Below the pieces are notes generated by a model that was given only the letters and a program-made list of their open reading frames with translations, had not been told where the DNA came from and did not search any database. Positions 8,142-15,729 of a stretch of DNA of 64,000 nucleotides are shown piece after piece. Source of the DNA: Deltaproteobacteria bacterium (GTDB taxonomy: Bacteria > Myxococcota > Myxococcia > SLRQ01); the NCBI GenBank assembly GCA_029210625.1, contig JARGFU010000015.1:76940-140939 (forward strand), read 5' to 3'. Each line of letters begins with the position of its first letter. Position 1 is the first letter of the stretch. The translations under genes were made by a program, and so were the position numbers.

Positions 8142-8551
8142 AGCGCCGCCCCTTCCTCCTCCGGGTCTGGAGCGCCCTCGGCCTCCTGCTGGTGGGAGGA
8201 TGGTCGGGCTTCTCCCTCGCCGCGCTCCACCGCGCCGGCCGCCGCCGGGAGGCCCCCCTCGCCCTGGACGATCCGCGCCTCGAGACGCTCGAGCCCGGCG
8301 CCGCGCTGCTGATCGAGGGGTGGTGGCTGCGCCGGGAGGACGAGGGGCTGCTGGCCCTCTCCCGCACCTGCACGCACCTCGGCTGCACCCTCGCCCCCGC
8401 CGCCGGGGGTGAGGGCCTCGCCTGCCCCTGTCACCGCAGCCGCTTCGACGCCGCCGGGCAGCCCCTCTCGGGCCCGGCCCGGGAGCCCCTCGCGCGCCGC
8501 CACCTCCGGCGGAAGGACGGCCGGTGGGTGGAGGGAGCGCCCGCGGGATGA
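8138..8551 (+). CDS. Rieske [2Fe-2S] protein with N-terminal membrane anchor
   Basis: 137 residues. One hydrophobic helix (about 8-30) after basic residues gives an anchor or twin-Arg-like start. The Rieske boxes are CTHLGC (78-83) and CPCHRSRF (96-103): Cys78, His80, Cys96 and His99 are the cluster ligands, and Cys83/Cys98 the usual disulfide pair. It passes electrons from quinol oxidised with cytochrome b to a c-type cytochrome, as in bc complexes. It overlaps both neighbours by 4 bp, so it forms one translational unit with the activator gene and the cytochrome b gene. Confidence 0.92.
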   Translation: MKRRPFLLRVWSALGLLLVGGWSGFSLAALHRAGRRREAPLALDDPRLETLEPGAALLIEGWWLRREDEGLLALSRTCTHLGCTLAPAAGGEGLACPCHRSRFDAAGQPLSGPAREPLARRHLRRKDGRWVEGAPAG

Positions 8552-9393
8552 GCACCCCCGCCGCCGCCGCCCCCCGCCGGGCCGATCCGCTGGCGCGGCT
8601 GGCGCTGGCGGCCCTCTTCCTCTCGCTGCTCACCGGCCTCCCCCTGGTCGGCCTCTACCGGCCGGAGGCCGCCCGGGCCAGCGTCGAGGCCCTCGCCTCG
8701 GGCTGGCCCTTCGGCTGGCTGCTGCGGGGGATGCACTGGGCGGCGGCCACCGCGCTCGTCGCCTTCACCCTCGGCCACCTCCTCCTCGCCCTCTGGCGCC
8801 GCGACGATCAGCGCGCGAGCCGCGGCCGCTGGTGGACCGCCCTCCTCTCGGGCCTGGCCCTGATCCTCGTCGGGCTCTCGGGCTTCGTCCTGCGGGGTGA
8901 CGCCGAGGCCCTCGGCGCCCTCGCGATCTGGCGCGGCCTCCTCGAGGCCCTCCCCCTTCTCGGCCCCGCCCTCGCGACCCTGGTGCTGGGCGTGCCCGGC
9001 GCGGGGCTGGGCCCGGTGGCGATCCACCACGCCGGCACCTTCTCGCTCCTGGCCCTGGGCCTGACCCTCCACCACGGGCTGATGCGCTGGCCGGACCTGC
9101 GCTCGTGGGTGCTCGTCCTGGGCGGCGCCTTCTGCCTGGCGGCCCTCCTGCCCGCCACCCTCTTCGAGGGCAGCGGCGCCGGCGTGGTCCACGGCCCCTG
9201 GTACCTCCTGGGCCTGCAGGCCCTCCTCCTCGTCTCTCCCCTCTGGGTCGCCGGCCTCGGCGCCCTGCTCCTGGGCGGGGCCCTCCTCCTCCTGCCCCGC
9301 CTCTCCGATCCCGGCCGGCGGGCGCTCCTCTCTGGCCTCGCCCTCCTCGCCCTGCTCCACCTGGGGGGCAGCCTCTGGCTGGTGCTGCGATGA
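8548..9393 (+). CDS. cytochrome b (N-terminal, di-heme type)
   Basis: 281 residues, starting at ATG 8548 within the Rieske stop. About eight hydrophobic helices. Two His pairs have bc-complex spacing: His63/His77 in HWAAATALVAFTLGH and His161/His175 in HAGTFSLLALGLTLH. These should bind two b hemes on helices B and D. The PEWY quinol-site motif of the C-terminal half is absent, as in short b6-like subunits, and the extra C-terminal helices are divergent. With the Rieske protein and the multiheme cytochrome c it probably makes a bc-type quinol oxidoreductase. Confidence 0.85.
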   Translation: MSTPAAAAPRRADPLARLALAALFLSLLTGLPLVGLYRPEAARASVEALASGWPFGWLLRGMHWAAATALVAFTLGHLLLALWRRDDQRASRGRWWTALLSGLALILVGLSGFVLRGDAEALGALAIWRGLLEALPLLGPALATLVLGVPGAGLGPVAIHHAGTFSLLALGLTLHHGLMRWPDLRSWVLVLGGAFCLAALLPATLFEGSGAGVVHGPWYLLGLQALLLVSPLWVAGLGALLLGGALLLLPRLSDPGRRALLSGLALLALLHLGGSLWLVLR

Positions 9394-11261
9394 GCGAGCC
9401 GGGCCCGGCCCCTGCCGACGCGCCTCCCCTCCGCTTCGGCGGCGCCCTGCGGGCCGTGCTGATCTTCTCGCTGCTGGCCGGCCTGGTCGTCCTCCTGCGG
9501 GAGGTCGAGCGCCGGGAGGGGGCGGGGGATCCCGCGATGATCCCGGCGGGGAGCCAGGAGGCCTGCCTCGCCTGCCACGCCCTGCGCGAGGGGCCGGGGG
9601 GCGCGCACGGCGGGCTGCTCCAGGGCTGCGAGAGCTGCCACCTCGGCGACCCGCTCGCCCTCGAGAAGGGCCGGGCCCACCGCGGCCTGGAGAAGGAGCC
9701 GGGGGCGCTCGAGACCGCCGCCCTCACCTGCGGCCGCGCCGGCTGCCACCCGGACACCACCCGCGACGTGCAGGGCTCGCTGATGGCCACGGCGGTCGGG
9801 CTGGTCTCGGTGGACCGCCTCGTCTTCGGAGAGCACCCGCGGCCCGGGGGTGAGCAGACGATGGCCGAGGTGCTGGCCGAGGCCGAGCCGAGCCCGGCCG
9901 AGGACCACCTGCGCCACCTCTGCGGCGGCTGCCACCTCGGCGCTCGCCGGGCGAACCGCGACGACGCCGTGGGCCTCGGCGCCGACGTCGGCTCGGGCTG
10001 CGCCGCCTGCCACAGCCGCAAGGCGAAGGAGGAGGGCGTCCACTCCCCGCTGCTGCCCACCCCCGACGACGCCCAGTGCCTGGGCTGCCACTCCCGCAGC
10101 GGCCGGATCTCCCTCTCCTACCGCGGCCTCTCGGAGGTCCTCCCCGGCCAGGCCCCGCCCTGCGGCGAGAGCGAGCGGGAGACCCTCGCCGACGGGAGGA
10201 TCACCTGCCGCCAGCCCGCGGACGTCCACCAGCGCGCGGGGCTCGGCTGCGTCGACTGCCACCTCCCCTCCGAGCTGATGGGCGACGGCCAGCGTCACGC
10301 TCACCAGGAGGAGGCGGTCGAGGTGCGCTGCGCCGACTGCCACCCCGCCGCGGATGCCCCGCCCCGCAGCGTCGCGGCGGCCACGGTCGGCGATCCCCGC
10401 CTGCGGCGGATCCTCGCGAAGCAGGATCCTCCCCTGCCGCCCGGGACCCGCCTCGGCCTGGGCGAGGGCGGCCGCCCCCTGTGGAACCTGCGCCTGGAGG
10501 AGGGCCAGCGCTGGCTGCAGCCCAAGGGCGGCGGCGCGCCGCATCTCTCGAAGCCCACCCCGGCGGATCCCGATCACCGTCAGCCGGGGCACGAGCGCCT
10601 CGCCTGCGCGAGCTGCCACGCGCGCTGGGCGCCGACCTGCCCGACCTGCCACACCCGCAAGGAGCCCGCGACGCCCCAGTGGGACTTCGCCCACGCCGCG
10701 CAGACCCCCGGCGCCTGGATCGAGACCAGCGAGGGGGGCTTCGCCCGGCCCCCCACCCTCGGGCTGCGCCGCCAGGCCGGGAGCGAGGGCGCCGGCCGCA
10801 TCGTGCCGGTGGTGCCCGGGATGATCCTGGAGGTGGAGCCGGGGCCCGGAGCCGCGCCGCTGCGGCACCGCCTCTTCGCGCCCCTCGACCCCCACACCAC
10901 CGGCAAGAGCCGGACCTGCGAGGCCTGCCACCTCGACCCCCTGACCCTGGGGCTGGGCCGCGGGACGATCCGCTTCGGACCGGAGGGCCCGATCCTCGAG
11001 CCCGAGGAGGGCGCGGACGATCACTGGACCCGGCTGGGGGACCTCGAGCCCGGCCGGGGCACCCGCAGCAACCTCCACAGCCTCGACGCGCCGACCCTGC
11101 AGCGCAGCCTGCGGGTGGGGCTCTGCCTCGGCTGCCACCCGGCGAAGGATCCCATCCACCGGGACCTCCCGGGCGCCCTCGAGCGGCTGCGCACGAGCCG
11201 CCGCTGCGAGGGGCCCCGGGATCCCTGGATCTTCGCCGGACCCGGGACGGCGGAACCCTGA
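9390..11261 (+). CDS. membrane-anchored multiheme cytochrome c (12 heme motifs)
   Basis: 623 residues from ATG 9390, which overlaps the cytochrome b stop. One N-terminal helix (about 20-41) anchors or exports it. Twelve c-type heme motifs are visible: CLACH, CESCH, CGRAGCH (a CX4CH variant), CGGCH, CAACH, CLGCH, CVDCH, CADCH, CASCH, CPTCH, CEACH and CLGCH. The motifs are spread over the protein with heme-poor stretches between (about 345-400 and 430-500). It likely serves as the periplasmic electron wire for the Rieske/cytochrome b pair. It ends the first transcription block; a regulatory region follows. Confidence 0.9.
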   Translation: MSEPGPAPADAPPLRFGGALRAVLIFSLLAGLVVLLREVERREGAGDPAMIPAGSQEACLACHALREGPGGAHGGLLQGCESCHLGDPLALEKGRAHRGLEKEPGALETAALTCGRAGCHPDTTRDVQGSLMATAVGLVSVDRLVFGEHPRPGGEQTMAEVLAEAEPSPAEDHLRHLCGGCHLGARRANRDDAVGLGADVGSGCAACHSRKAKEEGVHSPLLPTPDDAQCLGCHSRSGRISLSYRGLSEVLPGQAPPCGESERETLADGRITCRQPADVHQRAGLGCVDCHLPSELMGDGQRHAHQEEAVEVRCADCHPAADAPPRSVAAATVGDPRLRRILAKQDPPLPPGTRLGLGEGGRPLWNLRLEEGQRWLQPKGGGAPHLSKPTPADPDHRQPGHERLACASCHARWAPTCPTCHTRKEPATPQWDFAHAAQTPGAWIETSEGGFARPPTLGLRRQAGSEGAGRIVPVVPGMILEVEPGPGAAPLRHRLFAPLDPHTTGKSRTCEACHLDPLTLGLGRGTIRFGPEGPILEPEEGADDHWTRLGDLEPGRGTRSNLHSLDAPTLQRSLRVGLCLGCHPAKDPIHRDLPGALERLRTSRRCEGPRDPWIFAGPGTAEP

Positions 11262-11268
11262 ACACTGC

Positions 11269-11305
11269 CGTTTCATGAAACGCTTCGGTGCAACGGGGCG
11301 TTTCA
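11269..11305. promoter_or_regulatory. paired palindromic activator sites upstream of a sigma-54 promoter
   Basis: CGTTTCATGAAACG (11269-11282) is a perfect 14-bp palindrome. TGCAACGGGGCGTTTCA (11289-11305) is an imperfect copy of the same half-sites in the reverse arrangement. They lie about 60-100 bp upstream of the -24/-12 element at 11365, a usual position for an NtrC-type enhancer. The same half-sites precede the activator gene (6714-6740). Confidence 0.6.
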
Positions 11306-11364
11306 GTTTCGACGCGCCGAGTCGAAGGCACTGAGCCAACCCACCGGAATCACGTGATCCGGAT

Positions 11365-11381
11365 CTGGTCCGGGCGTTGCT
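11365..11381 (+). promoter_or_regulatory. sigma-54 (-24/-12) promoter of the molybdoenzyme operon
   Basis: CTGGTCCGGGCGTTGCT has the invariant GG (11367-11368) and GC (11379-11380) separated by exactly ten bases, and a good TTGCT -12 box. The -24 box is TGGTCC rather than TGGCAC. The start of transcription would fall near 11392, 23 bases before the ATG at 11415, leaving room for the AGGAGGCGAAG ribosome site. Confidence 0.65.
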
Positions 11382-11414
11382 CTTGCCTCCTCTCACCAGG
11401 AGGCGAAGCAAGGC

Positions 11415-13616
11415 ATGAAGCTCGACCGACGACAGTTCATCAAGGTGTCCGGCCTGGCCGCGGGCGCGACCTACGCCGCGGGAGCCAAGGGCGACTTCTG
11501 GGGGCTGACCCGCCCCAACACCGACGCGCCGCAGACCGAGGGTGACCGGATCGTCCCCACCTTCTGCGAGATGTGCTTCTGGAAGTGCGGCGTGCTGGCC
11601 CACGTGAAGGACGGCCGGGTGACCAAGATCGAGGGCAACCCCGATCACCCGCTCTCCCAGGGCCGCCTCTGCCCCCGGGGCGCCGGCGGCACCGGCCTCC
11701 TCTACGATCCCGACCGGCTGCGCCAGCCGCTGCTGCGGGTGAAGAAGCGCGGCGAGCAGGTCTTCGAGCCGGTGAGCTGGAGCCGGGCCCTCGACGAGGT
11801 CGCCGAGAAGCTCGACCGCGTCCGCCAGAAGCACGGCCCCGAGGCCCTCGCCCTCTTCAGCCACGGCTTCGGCGGCTCCTTCTTCAAGACCCTGGTGAAG
11901 GCCTACGGCACCGGCAACATCACCGCGCCGAGCTTCGCCCAGTGCCGGGGTCCCCGGGACGCGGCCTTCCAGCTCACCTTCGGCGCCGCCGTGGGCTCCC
12001 CCGAGCGGGTCGACCTCGAGAACGCCCGCGTCATCGCCCTGATCGGCTCGCACCTGGGCGAGAACATGCACAACACCCAGGTGCAGGAGCTGGCCACGGC
12101 CATCGATCGCCGGGCCGAGATCATCGTCGTCGATCCGCGCTTCTCCACCGCCGCCGGCAAGGCCCGCCACTGGCTGCCCATCAAGCCGGGCACCGACGTC
12201 GCCCTCCTGCTGGCCTGGATCAACGTCATCCTCGAGGAGGAGCGCTTCGATCACCGCTACGTCGCCGAGCACGCCATCGGCCTTACGCAGCTGCGCGAGC
12301 ACGTGGCCGGCAAGACCCCGGAGTGGGCGTGGACCCAGACCGGCGTCGACCCGGATCAGATCCGCGCCTCGGCCCGGCTCCTCGCCGGCGCCCGGCCCGC
12401 CGCGCTGGTCCACCCCGGCCGCCACTCCACCTGGGACGGCAACGACACCCAGCGCGGCCGGGCCATCGCCATCCTCAACGCCCTGCTCGGCAGCTGGGGA
12501 CGCAAGGGCGGCCTCTTCGTCCCGACCAAGAAGAAGATCGCCCCCTACCCCGGGCCGGTGCCCCACGTCGCCGAGGGCGCCGCGCGGGACATGCCCGAGG
12601 GCGTGGTCTACCCCTTCGCGGACGAGGTCCTGGCCCACGGCCTGCGCGACGCCAGCCTCCCCGACTGGAAGGGCGAGCCCATCAAGGCCTGGATGGTCTA
12701 CGGCACCAACCTCCTGCACGCGCTGCCTCAGCCCGCGCGCACCATCGAGGCCATGCAGAACCTCGACTTCAGCGTGGTCATCGACGTGCTGCCGGCCGAG
12801 GTCACGGGCTGGGCCGACGTGATCCTCCCCGAGGCCACCTACCTCGAGCGCCACGACGACATCCACACGCCGGGCTGGAAGCGCGGCTACGCCGCCCTGC
12901 GCCAGCCGGTGGTGCCGCCCCTCCACCAGAGCCGGCCGGGGTGGTGGATCGCCAGGGAGCTCGCCACCCGGCTGGGCCTCGGGGAGTACTTCCCCTGGGA
13001 GGACGCGCGGGACTACCTCGAGACCCGCCTGCAGGCCTCGGGCTCGTCCCTGGCCGAGCTCGAGCGCAAGGGCGTGCTCGTCGACGACGAGGCGCCGATC
13101 ACCTTCGAGGAGGGGATCGCCCCGAGCTTCCCCACGCCCTCGGGGAAGATCGAGCTCTACTCCCAGCAGCTCGCCGACGCGGGCCTCCCTCCGATGCCCG
13201 AGATGGTCGCCCCGGTGAAGCTGGAGAGCGAGCAGTTCCACCTCCTCTTTGGCCGGGCGCCCACCCACACCTTCGGGCGCACCACCAACAACCGCGTCCT
13301 CGGCGAGGTGATGGCGGAGAACGTCCTGTGGATCAACGCCGGCCGGGCGAAGGAGCTCGGCTTCTCGCGCAACGAGAAGGTGACGCTGGTCAACCAGGAC
13401 GGCGTGGTCTCCGACCCGATCCGCCTGCGGGCCACCGAGCGGATCCGCCCCGACTGCGTCTACATGGTCCACGGCTTCGGCCACACCAACCCGAAGCTGC
13501 GCTTCGCGCGCGGCAAGGGCGCGGCTGACTCCCCCCTCATCACCCGCACCCGCGTCGACCCGGCGATGGGGGGCACGGGCATGAACGTCAACGTCGTCCG
13601 GCTGCAGAGGGCCTAG
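11415..13616 (+). CDS. molybdopterin oxidoreductase, Psr/Phs-type catalytic subunit
   Basis: 733 residues. A twin-arginine signal opens the protein (DRRQFIKVSGLAAGA), so it is exported folded. One [4Fe-4S] site is formed by Cys51, Cys54, Cys58 and Cys86 (CEMCFWKCG ... GRLCPRG). Cys179 in the segment APSFAQCRGPRDAAF sits where polysulfide/thiosulfate reductases carry the Cys molybdenum ligand. The C-terminal cofactor-binding part includes LLFGRAPTHTFGRTTNN. Order and partners (Fe-S protein, NrfD anchor) match psrABC/phsABC; tetrathionate or arsenate reductases are related alternatives. The downstream sulfur-transport proteins favour a sulfur substrate. It lies behind a sigma-54 promoter and palindromic sites. 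Confidence 0.88.
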   Translation: MKLDRRQFIKVSGLAAGATYAAGAKGDFWGLTRPNTDAPQTEGDRIVPTFCEMCFWKCGVLAHVKDGRVTKIEGNPDHPLSQGRLCPRGAGGTGLLYDPDRLRQPLLRVKKRGEQVFEPVSWSRALDEVAEKLDRVRQKHGPEALALFSHGFGGSFFKTLVKAYGTGNITAPSFAQCRGPRDAAFQLTFGAAVGSPERVDLENARVIALIGSHLGENMHNTQVQELATAIDRRAEIIVVDPRFSTAAGKARHWLPIKPGTDVALLLAWINVILEEERFDHRYVAEHAIGLTQLREHVAGKTPEWAWTQTGVDPDQIRASARLLAGARPAALVHPGRHSTWDGNDTQRGRAIAILNALLGSWGRKGGLFVPTKKKIAPYPGPVPHVAEGAARDMPEGVVYPFADEVLAHGLRDASLPDWKGEPIKAWMVYGTNLLHALPQPARTIEAMQNLDFSVVIDVLPAEVTGWADVILPEATYLERHDDIHTPGWKRGYAALRQPVVPPLHQSRPGWWIARELATRLGLGEYFPWEDARDYLETRLQASGSSLAELERKGVLVDDEAPITFEEGIAPSFPTPSGKIELYSQQLADAGLPPMPEMVAPVKLESEQFHLLFGRAPTHTFGRTTNNRVLGEVMAENVLWINAGRAKELGFSRNEKVTLVNQDGVVSDPIRLRATERIRPDCVYMVHGFGHTNPKLRFARGKGAADSPLITRTRVDPAMGGTGMNVNVVRLQRA

Positions 13617-13620
13617 AGCG

Positions 13621-14187
13621 ATGAAGAAGCGCTACGTGATGCTGATGGACATGGCGAAGTGCGTGGGCTGCTCGGCCTGCGCCATCGCCTGCAAGGCCGA
13701 GAACGCCACCCCCGAGGGCGCCTCCCGCAACTGGATCGTCGAGGAGACGGAAGGGGCCTACCCCGACCTGCGGATGACGATCCGCTCCGAGCGCTGCCAC
13801 CACTGCAGCGACGCGCCCTGCGTCGAGGCCTGCCCCACCGGGGCCAGCCACTACGGGCCGGGCGGCACCGTGATGATCGACAAGGACCTGTGCACCGGCT
13901 GCCGGGTCTGCATGGCCTCCTGTCCCTACGGCGCCCGCTACGTGCACCCCGAGGGGCACGTCGACAAGTGCACCTTCTGCATGCACCGCGTGGAGAAGGG
14001 CCTCGACCCGGCCTGCGTCACCAACTGCCCGACCCACAGCCTCCACTTCGGGGACGTGAACGAGCCCGAGAGCGAGGTCGCCACCCTCCTGCGCGTCCGC
14101 GACCACGAGGTGCTGCACGCCGAGGTGGGCACCCGCCCCAACCTCTACTTCCTGACCGACGACCGGTCCTCCCGGAGGAGCGCATGA
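13621..14187 (+). CDS. 4Fe-4S electron-transfer subunit (PsrB/DmsB type)
   Basis: 188 residues, starting five bases after the previous stop. Sixteen Cys fall in four ferredoxin-like groups: CVGCSACAIAC (from Cys14), CHHCSDAPCVEAC, CTGCRVCMASC and CTFCMHRVEKGLDPAC with CP. This binds four [4Fe-4S] clusters, as in PsrB, PhsB and DmsB, and carries electrons between the molybdenum subunit and the membrane anchor. There is no signal peptide; such subunits are usually exported in complex with the Tat-bearing catalytic subunit. It overlaps the anchor gene by 4 bp. Confidence 0.93.
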   Translation: MKKRYVMLMDMAKCVGCSACAIACKAENATPEGASRNWIVEETEGAYPDLRMTIRSERCHHCSDAPCVEACPTGASHYGPGGTVMIDKDLCTGCRVCMASCPYGARYVHPEGHVDKCTFCMHRVEKGLDPACVTNCPTHSLHFGDVNEPESEVATLLRVRDHEVLHAEVGTRPNLYFLTDDRSSRRSA

Positions 14188-15191
14188 ACCCTCGAGCCCT
14201 GGAGATCTTCAGCACCCGGACCAACGCCGGGGTCGATCCCACCCTGCACGTCTGGGGCTGGGAGATCCCCGTCTACCTCTTCTTCGGCGGGCTGGTCGCC
14301 GGCGTGATGATCCTCCTCTCGGCCCTGGAGCTGCGCGGTCACCTGAACCCGAAGCTCAAGGACGAGGGGCGGCTGCGCTTCATGCCCTGGGCCGCCGTCG
14401 CGCTGCTCTCCCTCGGGATGCTCTCCCTCTTCATCGACCTCTCCAACCGCCTCAACGTCTTCCGCTTCTACACCGCCCTGCGGCTGACCTCGCCGATGTC
14501 CTGGGGCTCCTGGCTGCTGCTGCTGGTCTACCCCGCCCTGATCGGGCTGGGCCTGGGCACCCTCGAGCACGCCGAGCGGCGCAAGCTCAACCGGCTGGCG
14601 CGCCACGCGGGGCTGCGGGGCTTCCTGATCGAGCTCTCCCGCTGGACCCGGGCCCACCGCCCCCTCATCCTCCGGGCGAACCTGGTGGTGGGGATCGGCC
14701 TGGGCGTCTACACCGGCGTCCTCCTGGGCACCCTGGTGGCGCGGCCGCTCTGGAACAGCGCGCTGCTCGGCCCGCTCTTCCTGGTCTCGGGGCTCTCCAC
14801 CGGCGCCGCCCTGCTCATGCTCGTGCGGCCGAGCCGGAAGGCCTCGGCCCACCTGCTGGCGCGCCTCGACCTCCTCGCGATCGCCGCGGAGCTCGTCCTG
14901 CTGGCGCTCTACCTCATCGGCGGGAGCATGAGCCTCGCGGCCACCGAGTCGGCGACCGCCCTCTTCCTCGGCGGCGAGTGGACGCCCTGGTTCTGGTCCC
15001 TGGTCGTCGTCGGCGGGCTCATCATCCCCGCGATGCTGGAGCTCACCGAGCTGCGCTACGGCCTCTCCACCACGAGCTGGTCGCCGGTGCTGATCCTCAT
15101 CGGCGGGCTGGCCCTGCGCGCCATCCTCGTGGCCGCCGGCCAGGACGCCACGATCCACCTCGAGCACTCCCTCGCTCTCCTCGCGCCCTGA
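14184..15191 (+). CDS. NrfD/PsrC-type membrane anchor
   Basis: 335 residues from ATG 14184, overlapping the Fe-S subunit stop. About eight to nine hydrophobic helices alternate with short loops. The start has HVWGWEIPVYLFFGGLVAGVM, the typical opening of the NrfD/PsrC family, which exchanges electrons with the quinone pool. No heme-binding His pattern is evident, as expected. It completes a Psr/Phs-like trimeric complex with the two preceding genes. Confidence 0.9.
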   Translation: MNPRALEIFSTRTNAGVDPTLHVWGWEIPVYLFFGGLVAGVMILLSALELRGHLNPKLKDEGRLRFMPWAAVALLSLGMLSLFIDLSNRLNVFRFYTALRLTSPMSWGSWLLLLVYPALIGLGLGTLEHAERRKLNRLARHAGLRGFLIELSRWTRAHRPLILRANLVVGIGLGVYTGVLLGTLVARPLWNSALLGPLFLVSGLSTGAALLMLVRPSRKASAHLLARLDLLAIAAELVLLALYLIGGSMSLAATESATALFLGGEWTPWFWSLVVVGGLIIPAMLELTELRYGLSTTSWSPVLILIGGLALRAILVAAGQDATIHLEHSLALLAP

Positions 15192-15213
15192 GGCGCCCTC
15201 CCGGAGCAACGAC

Positions 15214-15729
15214 ATGACCCAAGAGAGACCCTTCTGGAATCCCTACATCGCCGGGATCGTCCTCGGCCTGGTGCTGCTGCTCACCTTCCTGACCATGGGC
15301 TTCGGCCTGGGCTCCTCGTCGGCGGCCACCCGCCTGGCCTACGCCGGCGCCCACGCCGTGGCGCCCGCCCCGACCGAGCACAACGGCTACATGGCGACCT
15401 ACGTGGCCGAGGGGAACCCCCTGGAGGACTGGATGATCTTCGAGGTCATCGGGGTCTTCCTCGGCGGGCTCCTCGGCGCCTTCTCCGCCGGCCGCCTGCG
15501 CCGGCCCCACCTGCTCAAGGGGCCCCGGGCGACGAACCTCCAGCGGGTCGTCCTGGCGATCCTCGGCGGCATCCTCATGGGCTTCGCCGCGCGGCTGGCC
15601 CGGGGCTGCACCTCGGGGCAGGCCCTCACCGGAGGCGCGATGCTCTCGGTGGGCTCGTGGATCTACATGATGGCGGTCTTCGCGGGCGGCTACCTGGTGG
15701 CCCCCTTCGTGAGGAGGCAGTGGCGATGA
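15214..15729 (+). CDS. YeeE/YedE-family sulfur transport protein (first half)
   Basis: 171 residues with four to five hydrophobic helices. Contains ARGCTSGQALTGGAMLSVGSW, the Cys-bearing motif of the YeeE/YedE family, which includes the thiosulfate importer TsuA. The half-length size and the following second YeeE gene suggest a two-part transporter, as is common in bacteria. It follows the NrfD gene by 22 bp and overlaps the next gene (ATGA). It may import thiosulfate or another sulfur compound, or take up product of the reductase. Confidence 0.85.
   Translation: MTQERPFWNPYIAGIVLGLVLLLTFLTMGFGLGSSSAATRLAYAGAHAVAPAPTEHNGYMATYVAEGNPLEDWMIFEVIGVFLGGLLGAFSAGRLRRPHLLKGPRATNLQRVVLAILGGILMGFAARLARGCTSGQALTGGAMLSVGSWIYMMAVFAGGYLVAPFVRRQWR

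Noticed and set aside
8808-13484. Very long minus-strand open frame (over 1,500 codons)
   Set aside because: It is antisense to the cytochrome and molybdoenzyme genes and has only the repetitive low-complexity composition expected from GC-rich antisense; no domain motifs.
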